From positions 26,306,110 through 26,370,109 of the forward strand of contig NW_004624732.1 in assembly GCF_000247695.1 (NCBI RefSeq): a stretch of 64,000 nucleotides of DNA, read 5' to 3'. Shown in pieces: positions 20,488 to 31,400 of the stretch. The position numbers were made by a program, and so were the translations under genes. Under the pieces are notes generated by a model. It was given only the letters and a program-made list of their open reading frames with translations. It did not search any database and was not told the DNA's origin. The DNA is from Heterocephalus glaber (taxonomy: Eukaryota > Chordata > Mammalia > Rodentia > Bathyergidae). How positions within the stretch are numbered: the stretch's first letter is position 1; each line of letters starts with the position of its first letter.

Positions 20488-23400
20488 GCTCTCCCTTTCC
20501 CAGCTCGCACGCGCGGGGACTGTACGCACGGACACGCACTAGCACACACAGCAGCATGGAGCCCAAGTAGGCACACTTCCACAGATGCACACGGCTGCGC
20601 AACCACGACAGGATTAGGCGCACACACGCACAACAGCGCACCAATCTTCGTGCACACACATCCTGGAGCTTTTCACGTACGGGGTCACGTACAAACACGC
20701 ACGCGCGGGGCCGCACACGGGTACCCCACCCCGCTTTCTGCGGGAGCAGGCAGTCGGGGACTGCGGTCTTGCAAGGCCCGGGCTTTGCGGTGACCCCACC
20801 CCCACCCCACCGCCGCCCCGCCAGCGACCCCGTCCGAGGAGGAGGTGGGGCGGGATGGGGGAAGCAGATGGGTCCTCTGGCTCCTTTCCGCTCCACTCTC
20901 AGGCTCCAGGGACAGCCCTTCCCGGTCCATCCCACCGTCTGCGCTGAACTTTCTCCTTTCGCGTCACCCAGCCAGCTCCCCCAACCCCGCGCCAGTGCTC
21001 GGATCTTGGCTGCAACTGGGAGTTTTCTCGACCTTCCCGGGGCTGCGGGTCCCAAGGACCCGGTCCCTGAGGGCGACCCGGAGGAGCGGCCCAGATCGCC
21101 CTTCAGGGCCGGCTGGGAGGGAAGCGGGAAGGCGCTGGCTGGCTTCGAGCCCGGCGCCAGGAGCGAAGCGCGCGGACTTCGGTCTGCCTTTCTGGGGTCT
21201 GGGGAGAAGAGTCCCGACAACCCCAACCCACCCCTAAAGGAGTGAAGGGAAGGGGGGGACGGTTAATCCCAGGGAAAGCAGAAAGAACGTTTTTTGGAAC
21301 CGCAGGGGTGTTCCTTTATAAAGGACTAGATTTTTTCCCCTTTCTCTCTCTCTCTCTTTTTTTTTTGTCTCCAACTTTGGAGTGGGGTCTGGACCTCCCG
21401 GGGAGCATGGACAAGCCGAGGGGTGGGGGCTGCAGAGCCCGGAAGCCGCGCTAGCCCCTCCTCACTCCTCCACACTCTCCCTCACCCGCGCGCGCACGCT
21501 CCAAGCCAGTCGTTACGGACCGGACCGCGCCAGCCGGATCGAGGCGGGAGCAGCCACTCGGACAGGTGGGGACAGGGGTGGCCAAGGGACCCTGGAAGCC
21601 TGGAAGCGCCAGAACTTTCAAGGAGTGGAGGGACGGAGAGAGAGAAGGAAAAAACAAAATAAAGGAGAGAAGAAAATTCGAGCGTAGTAGAGTCTGAATT
21701 GACTCTGGGTTCTTTTTATGGGGAGAGGGAAAGAGGTTGAACCCAAAATAAAGTTTGGGCTCTGGGGTCTGGGTGAGATTCAGCGGTTAAAGAAAAAATC
21801 GGGATATGTTGGCAAAGGTGTGTAGTCTCCAGCTTTCGGATCTCGAGCTCTAAAATCCTTAGGTCCAGGGCCCTGACTAGGTGAATGGCTCCACCTCAGC
21901 AACTTAGGGTTACAGAGGAGCTGGTGAGGACTCTACTTCTCCTGATCTGAGCCAATAATCCTGCATCTGTCCTCGCTCCATCCCCTTGGAACCCGAATTC
22001 CGAAAGAAACCCGCGACCAGCGACCCGTACGGTGGCGTTTGTGCCCTGGCACCCTCCGCGCTGGGCTGGCGGGTCGAGCGAGCCCTTCGCAGGCCCAGGA
22101 ACGCCGGGGCCAGGAGAACCCCTTTCGAATCAAATTACGGAAATCATGAAAAAGAAATTTCCCCATCTCTCAGTCAAGGAGAAAGATCTCAGTTCCTCTC
22201 GGTGGTAGTGGTGATGGTGGTGGTGGCGGGGAGTCCGTGCTGTGAACTGATTTTTCCAATAAGAGGAAGTGGGGAAGATTGTATCGTGGGAACACAAGTC
22301 CAAATATTGAAATCCCTCCATTGTGACAACCCACAGCAGACTTTTCTCGGGCTTTCCAGGAACCCAGAAATTTATGGGTGTATTTCATACACACAGGAAA
22401 AAAAGAAAGAAGGAAGGAAAGAAAGAAATTTTCTCTGTGGACTCCTCCCTACGCCCAGGATTCTTCTGGGACCTCTGCAAACAAAGCTGCAGCCCCAATT
22501 TCGTGAGCCAACAGCGATTTCCCCCCCTAAGGTTTGCCTCCCACACACTCCCTCCCCACACCGGCTTTTTTCCTTCAATGACCTCCCCCAGTCCCACCCT
22601 GAGCTTGGGCAGAATTGCTTAGGATCCCTAATACCTAAGGAATCCCCCCACCCCACCCACCCCCACATTGTTATTCTCCAAATGAAGACCGAAACCCCGA
22701 ACGTTAATTGAATTAGTCTATTGAAAGGACTGTCAGGTATAACGACGTGGCTCGAGGCCCCACATTTCCCAAGGTCTATAGGCTTTGGGGACCTGCAATG
22801 TATAGTCTGACCTTCAGGCTCATAATAATTCCGCCGCACTTGTAGCAGAAATCTCCTCGCATTCACTCCCAACAAAACCGCTGGTCACCCAGTCCCCGTA
22901 GGAAGGCTGCACGCTATTGTGTTGCGACAACTCATTCATGTCCCGCACCACAAGGCCCCACTGCCATCTGATCTACACTCGAAATGCGATTACCACCGTG
23001 TGCATGCAACACACTCCTACTCCCAGCCCAGCACGCGCATGTCTGGCCAGACTGCAAGGTTTTCTTTTGCAACTCTCCTCCTCATCCTCTAAAGAGAGGA
23101 GAATGCACAGAGAACCCAGGCATTTGTCTCTGCCTAAAGGAAATCCAAAATTCTGTGCAAACACAGGGTGGTGGGAGAGTTCCCTTTTCTGAGCAGCGCA
23201 CAGCAAAACTCAGCAACACATTTCTCCCTGCCCACTGGTGGGGCTGTCTTGGGTGTATATGCTAGTGTGCACACACAGGAGTCTCCTGCCTAAGCACGCA
23301 CGTGTGCACGCACATACACTCTTATGCACGGGCACATAAATGATACTTTGTACCCTTGTTTTCTCTCTTATGGCTCTCACATACACACACAAGTAGACAC

Positions 23401-24499
23401 CAATGCAAGCCCCCGAGTCCACAACCAGCCGTCACTCACCAACATCACTAAGTGGTTTTGGTAAGATTGGGAAAGAGCAGGAAAAAGGTATCTTTCTCAG
23501 TTTTTACCCTTAGAAAACACACTAATTAGCCTTTCTACTACAAGATCTTCTAACTTCTCTCAAATTCCTATAAACTATTGCCCTGTGTTTCCTCAGGTAT
23601 CTTTTGCTCATTGAACACTCTTGTTTAACTTCAAAGAACGGAAGAAGTCCTAGGAGAGGAGAGGCAGGGGGCCAAGGGCGCCTCTCTGTATCCTTTTTAC
23701 TCCCCACTACTGAAAATCTCTTTGGCCCCCCTCTTTCTTGAAGAAGAGCATTCAAGAGCTCCCTACCCCTCTTTAACACTTGGAATAAAACAAAATCTTT
23801 TTTTTTCTTCCATATCATTTTCTACTTTTATCTGAGGTAGATATGGAAAGGGAACTTGGGAACAATTAAACTATTGCAGAGACAGGGCCCTGTCCGTGGT
23901 CTTCTGTGGGCCCCTTCCAAAGGTAATGGAACTGGATACTGCCACCCTTCCCCATACACGCTTCCATACCTTCCGCCCAGGAGCAGATGGCATTTGCAGA
24001 AAGGGCTGCATTCCACTTGGACAGGTTCCTTCACCTGTTTCCTGTAGGCTCATCTCTCTACCATCCTGGCCTGGGCATCTATCAAGTTGGCAGAAATTCC
24101 TTAATTGCCAAGGGCAGAAGAGTGCCTGGAAAGGGTGACCATACCAATGCACCCACTAGTGCACACATCCCTCCACGAGCACCCAACCTCTTTACTCACA
24201 CAATGGTACAAGAGACTCGCCCTGCCTGTAGTTTCTCAACCACACGTCCAGCCCTGGCTCAGAGTCCTCTGCACCCCTCACCCGTCCGTCTTCACCAACA
24301 TTTGCTCACTCAGGTCGCACAGGCCTCACTCCAAGTCTAGCTAGGACTCCTAACCCTAAACACTCACAGAGAGTTCCCAATAGTTTCAACTGCAGGAGAG
24401 AGAGGAGGGCCCAGGGCCCGGGTGGGGGTGGTGGAGCGCAGGCGGAGCGTTCGAGCAGCCTAGGCGGGCTGAGTCTGGGGAAGGTGGGGGGACAAGCCA

Positions 24500-25080
24500 A
24501 GCCGGAGCACGCGCGCGCAGCGCCGCCTAATCCAGCCCGAGCTCGTGGGCCGCGGGTGCATTTATCATCCCATTACTGTAACAAATCCGGGCTCCACTAC
24601 ATGAAAGGTAAAATGAATTACCGACGTTAAGCCGTCAATAAAGTCATTTCTGTAAATGGTGTCTCCAAAGGGCCGCCGCATTATTCAGCTGGCTTTATCA
24701 GCTGGCTGGAAATTACGTGGAGGAGCCGGGCCGCGCGGCGCGCGGGGCCGCTCACTTTGATTAAGCGTCTTGCCAGCGCGATGTGACAGAGCTTTTGACC
24801 AGGGTTTTATTCACAGGCCTGTGATGAACGCCAAGCTGATCAGGCGGAATGAAGAGTAATTAAAACCTATAAATTATCTTCCGCAGCCCTTCTCGAGGCG
24901 TCTCCTGCAGGCGAGATAAGGCGTCGAGACCCTATTTACGGCGCTGAAAGGGACCGCGGCGCACAAAAGCTACGCGGCTAAATAGGATATTGATAGTGTC
25001 CTAATTAGAATTTAATTAAGTACCCACGCTCGCTTGTGGGATAAAGATTTCAATTTTGCGAACTTAAATATAAATAAAAT
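24500..25080. promoter_or_regulatory. EN1: Candidate developmental enhancer about 2.5-3 kb upstream of EN1
   Basis: Repeat-free block that alternates GC-rich and AT-rich segments. It carries a CTTTGATT TCF/LEF-type core (24755-24762), three homeodomain-type sites TAATTA (24857-24862, 25002-25007) and TTAATTAA (25012-25019), plus 'attattcagctggctttatc'. EN1 is a known WNT-responsive gene in the midbrain-hindbrain, so TCF-type sites are plausible. This texture is typical of deeply conserved homeobox-gene elements, but conservation was not tested and no activity is shown. Confidence 0.5.
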
Positions 25081-26450
25081 CCCACCCCCATTTTGAGGAG
25101 GAGTAGGGGTGCCTGGAGATTTTGGGGAGCTCTTGGGACAGAAGGGGACTCAGGAGGCTCCCAAGGCGGGGTTGGGAAAGGCTTGGGAAAGTTGAGGAGC
25201 CCGTGGTGGGCCAGTCCAGCGCAGCGCTCCGCTTCGGAGAGAGGTTCTCACCACCAGGCTGCTGCGCAGATCTAGTCTGAAACTTGGCTCTGGAAACCTG
25301 GGGACCTTCGGCTGACCCCAAGATGCAGTGAGCAGCCCACTAACCAGCTCTCCACTAGTCATCTATCGAGGTAGTTCAGCTTGTTGTGGTTTTGTTTGTA
25401 TGTTCCTTCTAAACCAACCCTCTGTATGTTTTTTGTTTTTTAACTGGGTAGAGGGGTTATTTCCCACTTTCCAAACATACGGTATCACCGAAGAGATTCT
25501 TTTTCCGATGTCTCAGTAAGGGAATGACTGTCAGGAAGAGCATATGCCCTGGCATTCCACAATATCCCTGCCAAGGCCTTGTTTGCTGGTGCCTTTCTGA
25601 CATTGTGGGCTTTAACCAACGTTGGCCTCCAGGACAGCTCCACAGGCAAATCCTTCCACATCCCAGGCCATGGAAAATTTCTGGGTGCCTCGACCAGGAA
25701 ACGGCAAAAAAGCCCAACAGATGAAAGAGTGGGAAAAGCTGGAGGTACCATAGTCCTCCAAAGCTAGGGAGAATTAGCAAGGCTAGAGCCAAAGGCACCC
25801 AGAATGCTGGGAGTAATCCTAGGAGATTCAGTTACCGCCAAACTGAGGGAGTTTGTCCACATCTCCTTGTCCACATCTTCTGCTGGCCAGGGCAAACAAT
25901 CGGACGCAGTGTTTTTGCTTGATTTTACTGTGCAGGGAAATCTAGCACGGGGTCTCCCTGAACACAAAACCCAGGCCCTGCGCATCTGAGTTCTGACTGG
26001 CTTGGCCCTCCTGGCACAGCTCAGCCACGCAGGACAACCCGGACTCCTGAAGCCAGGGCAGGAACATGCGGCTGTAGCTGAGGCTCTTCTGTGTCCTCTG
26101 GGCCTGGCTGGACAAGCATTTCTTTTGGTCGAAGGACCAAACAGGGAGGGGTATAGGTGGGGACCCCCCCCCAAGCCCCTGCCGGCGGGGGGGAAAAAAA
26201 GGGCAAGCAATGTATGTGGCCTTCCCAGGCCGGCCGGTGTGAGACTTACAAACTCAGAAGTGCTAGCTAGGCACAGCAGGCCTTCAGGTTTGCTCTTTGT
26301 GAAAAATAAACTGTTTCCAAAAGTAGACAACCCCACATCTATTTCACATCACCAACTCCTGATCCTCCTCCTCTCCCTGCACACAGACACACACACACAC
26401 ACATACCCCAATAGTGACAACAAGCTTTCACTCTTCATAAATGCAACAAC
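25081..26450. other. Proximal upstream flank, no gene recognised
   Basis: Unique sequence without recognisable exons. A 9-C run (26164-26172) and a 7-G run (26187-26193) could pair. A short (CA)n lies at 26384-26403. The 190-codon frame at 25764-26336 (-) has no recognisable domain and overlaps + strand frames. Confidence 0.35.
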
Positions 26451-26639
26451 AAAGAGAATTAAATAATGGCTGAATTTCTTAGGCGTGGGGGTGCAGAACC
26501 CACGCCCCTGCCTCTTGACCCGGTGCCCAGCGTGCACGCACCCGTAATCCAGCATTTCTCCAACAAGTTGTTTATGGAGTTGCTTCTCTATTTGCCTACA
26601 CCCCGAAATCCGCCCCTCTCGGATCTCTCCTGCCCCCTC

Positions 26640-26890
26640 CCCAGTCCCAGCCTGAAGGAGGGGGAGGGGCGTGATCGCGCGTGGGGGAGGGCTGGCCGGA
26701 CACACTGGGCCCAAGCCGAGGCACCCCCTCTCCGCCCGCCGCCGCCGCCCCCGGATTATTTATCCGCAAAGTCCCGCGCGCACCCATTGGGCCGAGCCCC
26801 GAGTGTCAGCGCGAGTCGCGGCTCGCCATTGGCCCCGCACACGTGCGGCCCTGACTCACGTGCTTCCGGTTTGAAGGCAAAAAGTGTGCC
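26640..26890 (+). promoter_or_regulatory. EN1: Probable EN1 core promoter region in a CpG island
   Basis: CpG-rich block just upstream of the leader. It has two inverted CCAAT boxes (ATTGG at 26786-26790 and 26828-26832), two CACGTG E-boxes (26840-26845 and 26857-26862), a TGACTCA AP-1/MAF-type site overlapping the second E-box (26852-26858) and an AT-rich TTATTTAT at 26757-26764 that could act as a TATA-like element. The transcription start cannot be fixed from sequence; I place it somewhere between about 26790 and 26950. Confidence 0.5.
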
Positions 26891-27101
26891 TGGGTGATTT
26901 TTTTTTTAAGCGAGAGAGTTTGTGCAAAGATCCGAGCTGTCAGAGATTTGAGAGGGGAAAAAAAAAGCAGCCTGGCGCTGGCGGAGACGCGTCTCCCTGC
27001 AAAAAAAGCAAAGGCGATTAAAGGCGCTGCCAGCCTCGCGCTCTGGGCACAGCTGAGCGTGACACTCGGGGAAGTCAAACCCCACACTACTGCCTAGGAA
27101 G

Positions 27102-27116
27102 ATGGCTAGACTTTAA
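27102..27116 (+). CDS. Upstream ORF 1 in EN1 leader (M-A-R-L-stop)
   Basis: Four codons then TAA. The context GAAGATGG has A at -3 and G at +4, a strong initiation context, so scanning ribosomes should often start here if the region is in the mRNA. Confidence 0.4.
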   Translation: MARL

Positions 27117-27306
27117 AGACTATTTTTTCCCTTAAGAAAAAAACATTCTTGAAGCCGTTTTCTTTTTTCTTCATTTCTTTTTTTTCCTTTCCTTTTTCCT
27201 TTTTTCCCCCCCTCTATTTTTGGCTGTGGCTCACTCCCCATTTGAAACAAATCATTGAATCTGGTTGCAGAAAGAAAAAGAAATAGCCAAGTGTCTCCAT
27301 ATCTGG

Positions 27307-27321
27307 ATGTCTACAAATTAG
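27307..27321 (+). CDS. Upstream ORF 2 in EN1 leader (M-S-T-N-stop)
   Basis: Four codons then TAG, in a weaker context (T at +4). 222 bases separate its stop from the main start, enough for reinitiation. Confidence 0.35.
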   Translation: MSTN

Positions 27322-27543
27322 AGAGAGGGCGAGACAGCGAGATCTATCTGCTCGATAAGAGCAAGCGATCCAGGCCAGACGCCTGGGCTTTTTTTTTTTC
27401 CTGCACCCGCCCCGTGCCTTCGCTGAGGCTTCTTCTGCCTCCTTCCTCCGCGCACCCCCACGGGCCGCTGGCAAAGTGGGGTGGGGAGCGAGGCGGGGGG
27501 GGCGGGGGCCGGCGCGGCGGCCGGGGCGGCGGGGCGGCCGAGC

Positions 27544-28402
27544 ATGGAAGAACAGCAGCCGGAACCTAAAAGTCAGCGCGACTCTGGCCTCGGCGCGGCG
27601 GCGGCGGCGGCGGCCCCGGGCGGCCTCAGCCTGAGCCTCAGTCCTGGCGCCAGCGGCAGCAGCGGGAGCGATGGAGACAGCGTGCCCGTGTCCCCGCAGC
27701 CCGCGCCCCCCTCGCCGCCCGAGGCGCCCTGCCTGCCGCCCCTGGCCCACCACCCGCACCTCCCCCCGCACCCCCCGCCCCCGCCGCCGCCGCCGCCGCA
27801 GCATCTCGCGGCGCCTGCTCACCAGCCGCAGCCCGCGGCCCAGCTGCACCGCACCACCAACTTTTTCATCGACAACATCCTGAGGCCGGATTTCGGCTGC
27901 AAAAAGGAGCAGCCGCCGCCGCAGCTCCTGTTGGCGGCGGCGGCCGGAGGAGGCCGGGCCGAGCGTGACAGAGGCCAGACTGGCGCAGGTAGAGACCCTG
28001 TCCACCCTCTGGGCACGCGGGCTCCGGGCGCTGCCCCTCTCCTCTGCGCCCCGGACGCTAACTGTGGCCCACCCGACGGCTCCCAGCCCGCCACCGCCGC
28101 AGGCGCGGGCGCGTCCAAAGCCGGGAACCCGGCTGCAGCGGCGGCGGCGGCAGCAGCAGCGGCGGCCGTGGCAGCAGCGGCGGTGGCGGCAGCGGCTAAG
28201 CCCTCGGACAGCGGCGGCGGCAGTGGAGGCAGCGCGGGGAGCCCTGGAGCGCAGGGCACCAAGTACCCGGAGCACGGCAACCCTGCCATCCTACTCATGG
28301 GCTCGGCCAACGGCGGGCCAGTGGTCAAAACTGACTCGCAGCAGCCCCTCGTCTGGCCCGCTTGGGTCTACTGCACGCGCTACTCGGATCGCCCATCCTC
28401 TG
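27544..28402 (+). CDS. EN1: EN1 coding exon 1
   Basis: Encodes residues 1-286 and the first base of glycine 287. It is extremely GC-rich and contains repeated GCG/GCA alanine codons, a run of prolines (codons in 27770-27800) and glycine-serine repeats; these low-complexity tracts differ in length among mammals. The donor is TCTG|GTGAGT, with GT at 28403-28404, a near-perfect consensus. The reading frame stays open past the donor to a TAG at 28486-28488. Confidence 0.96.
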
Positions 28403-31400
28403 GTGAGTACCTGAGCACAGGCTTTTCTGTGCCCTCCCTTGCAGAGAACCCTAGAGCTGCAAAGCACCGCACTGGGGAAAGCAAGTAGGTCTCATCTCTC
28501 ATGTCTCCTTCCTCCTCCTCACTCCTAGTTTCAGCCACTACCGAATGTGTACCCCACTTCTGCGAACCTGGCTCTGCGGCCATCACAGGGAAACATACCT
28601 CCTGACACGGGAGGCTGCAGTCTTAATCCCTTCGTTTTTGACCTCTCAGCCCCGAGGCTTTCTTTGTGTTTTGCCTTAATTATTCTTAGGAAATATATAC
28701 AAATAGCCATTGTTTTTTCTTCCAAGGAAAGGGTGTTTAGTGCTGGTGTGAAGGTAGGCCTAGTGATCTGGGTCTGAAACCACACCAGGCCGGTCCTGTG
28801 GAGGCTGGCGTTGACCAGAGAAGGCTTTGACCAGAGAAATAATCTTCACTGCATGTTCTTACAGACACAAACATTATCTTCATATTTTCTGCGGAGAGTC
28901 TGCAAAGAGACAGACATGGAAACACACACAAGAAGAGGGAAGCCATTGAACGCTAGCCTCTTCTAGCCAGGTAGCAAGACAATCAGACCAGGTGGTAGTA
29001 TCCAGAGAAAGGCAGTTGCCAGTTAGATGAAGGCCCACAGCCCTTGGTTCTCTGGAGCTGGCAGACAGTGAGAGAGGAGAGAAAGCCAATAGGGCCCAGG
29101 TGTGAAAGCAGGGTGAAGGGCAGGAAGGCCAGCTTCCTTTATAGCTTCCCCCCCTTGAGAGCAGGTCCCACATCCTGGGCCCTGTGTTTTTCCTTCTTTG
29201 ACTCCTTTCTACACATCTGCCAGTTAGCTCCGCCAGGACAGGCGAGTTTTTCTTGGCTTTCCTTCCACTCTTGTTCCTGTGCCCCTTGAGCTCGGTGAAC
29301 CCAAGGCCTTGACCTAATCTGGGACAGCCACCGGGCCCAGGGAGAGGAGGCTGAGCCTGCTGGATACATAGGCCTGCAGGGCCTGGCAAGCCAGTGGGGA
29401 GTGCTAGGAGAACAGCATGTCTTTGGCTCAAGATAGGGAGCCAGGCACAGTTAGCCACATGCGGCTGCTCTCCTCTGGCTGGTGTCTGCTGCTGTACTGC
29501 TACTGACCAGGCGCAGATTGCAGATCGATGTGTACTACCAGCCCCTGCCATCTCGAGCCCCGTTATTGACACGTCCGGCTCCCTGAACCTCCGAAAAGCT
29601 GCTTTGATTGACTCGCCTGATGGATAGAGTGATTGAGCTGTCAGGCTGCGTGGCTCAGGCTGGCCAGGAGACTACGATTTTATTACAAATGCCCATGCCT
29701 TTGCGCACAGATACACACACACACACACACACACGTGCGCAACACTCTAATATGCCCCAGAAGCGCAACTCACAATGGGGCATTTCTGAGGATGTGCACA
29801 TTTCCTGGCCCATCTCTGCCCGCTCTGCTAATTACTAACCTAAACCCCAGACCTGCTCTGGAGCAGGCCTTGTCTTTGTTCCTGGCTGCTCTCCTTCATG
29901 TGGGCCAGGAGAGGCAGGGTACCAGTTCTTATTCCTGCATGATAGTACCCTAGCATGATGGCCCAGACCTGAGTTCCTGTAGTCTACAAGGCCTGGACTC
30001 TGTCGTATGATAGCTGGTGACCCCAGGACTTGGCCTGCCCCAGGAGCCCGCTGCCCAGCTTACCCCTCTAATGCTAGTTTTGGGGATACCTATAATGAAT
30101 CTTCTTTCCAGAGAATTTTAGAAAGTCTAGACAGGATCTAAATGCAATAATCTCCTATAACTAAGACAGGGCCTAGCAAGTCAATGCCAAGGGACCTGAG
30201 CATAGAAGGACACTTTCGGGTTTTCCAGGCACAGACCAACAGGGGAGTTGCATCCTCCCCTGGTTTGCTTCTGGCTCTTCTCCATGGCTAAATCCCACAG
30301 CAGGCTTGCATTTGAGGGAGACTTCACCTTCTTGGAGAAAGTTCCTGTGGCTTCTTCCATACCCATCTTGGGGTCATAGCGCTATCCCTGTGCCCTTGTT
30401 TTGTTCATGAATGGGAAAGGGGAAGTGTCACCTTTTAAATGCCATGAGAGAGCAGAGAAAGCCAGTATGGCTTGGTTCCGCTATTCAGGAGTTTCAATTC
30501 TGAAATTGCAGCAGGTATAGTCAAGGGAGAAATAAGAGACTTGCTTGTGCGGCTGGGGGCAGGAACTGGGAAGGCCCTTTTTCTTACTGACACCATCTAA
30601 GGGGCAAAGAGGAATACCCCAAAGACCAAGCTCTTGGGATAGGCCTGCAGCTGGGTGAGGGCCGTTCTTCATTGAAGGAGCAGTTAGTGTCTTCCACAGG
30701 GTCTAGGAAGAGCTTCTGTTAGGCAAAGAGAAAGAAGAGTAGGCAAAAAAAAGCAGATACCAAATTCTTTAGAGCTGGGCAACCTTCTCAAAGCTTTTTA
30801 CCTGACTCTTGTTCTCTGGGCTCAATGGCTGCAAGCAGATAGGGTTTTATTGTAGGTGCCCAGTGTTCGTAGCTTTTGGAGAAATAACGTGTGTGTGTTG
30901 GGCGTTGGGCGGGGGGGGGGGTAGTTCTGCAGCGCAGCCGTACCCCACGGCCTGCCCTCACAGCCTTAGTCCTTTTTATTTCAGAGCTGTGAAATAAACA
31001 GCAGGCCTCTGACCCCCAACTCTAGGCTAGGCCAAATGGGGGGCTCCAAATCTCTCTCCATCTTGAATTCTCTTCTTGGCGGGAAGTGCCATGCTATAAG
31101 TCTATCCCTGCCTCTCTTGCTGCAATGGGAGTGTGGGGTGCACCTACAATCCCTGCCAGTTTTCCTCCTCGACTCAGGCCCCCTCCCTCAAGGTAACCAG
31201 CAAGACCCGAGCGACCCGACCCACGCAGAGGCTCTTTGGTCCAGAGGTTGGCTGGCGGGAGGGAGCCCGAGGCTCATTAGGGCCTCGGAGATCTCCCCGG
31301 AAGCGGGGCCGGTCTGGGCTGGCTTGGCTCGGCCATTCTCACGGCTTCCTCTGCCCTTTCATCCCCCTCCCCTCTGCTCCCGTCCCCACTCCAACCCGGC

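Larger units (their letters stand above)
19761..24499. other. Upstream EN1 flank, GC-rich then mixed, no gene recognised
   Basis: 19.8-21.7 kb is CpG-rich and contains long overlapping frames on both strands, including 257 codons at 20453-21226 (-) with no recognisable domain. 22-24.4 kb is less GC-rich and unique. No SINE or L1 insertion was recognised. A second CTCF-like motif and a short tandem repeat are listed separately. Confidence 0.4.
26900..27543 (+). other. EN1: EN1 5' leader (approximate)
   Basis: Sequence between the promoter block and the start codon, with no splice junction needed. It contains two minimal upstream ORFs, a pyrimidine-rich tract at 27121-27230 dominated by T and C runs, and a very GC-rich final 120 bases. 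There are no other ATG codons from 27117 to 27543 besides the one at 27307. The 5' limit is inferred. Confidence 0.5.

Noticed and set aside
20453..21226. 257-codon open frame on the - strand in the upstream CpG-rich region
   Set aside because: Stop codons are rare in GC-rich DNA; overlapping frames of similar length exist on the other strand and no domain or splice context is seen.
27481..27543. In-frame extension of EN1 upstream of ATG 27544
   Set aside because: The frame is open but 27481 is GTG, not ATG. The ATG at 27544 has a good context and matches the known EN1 N-terminus.
27214..28275. 353-codon open frame on the - strand
   Set aside because: It is the antisense shadow of the GC-rich EN1 exon 1 and leader; Arg/Ala-rich with no known domain.
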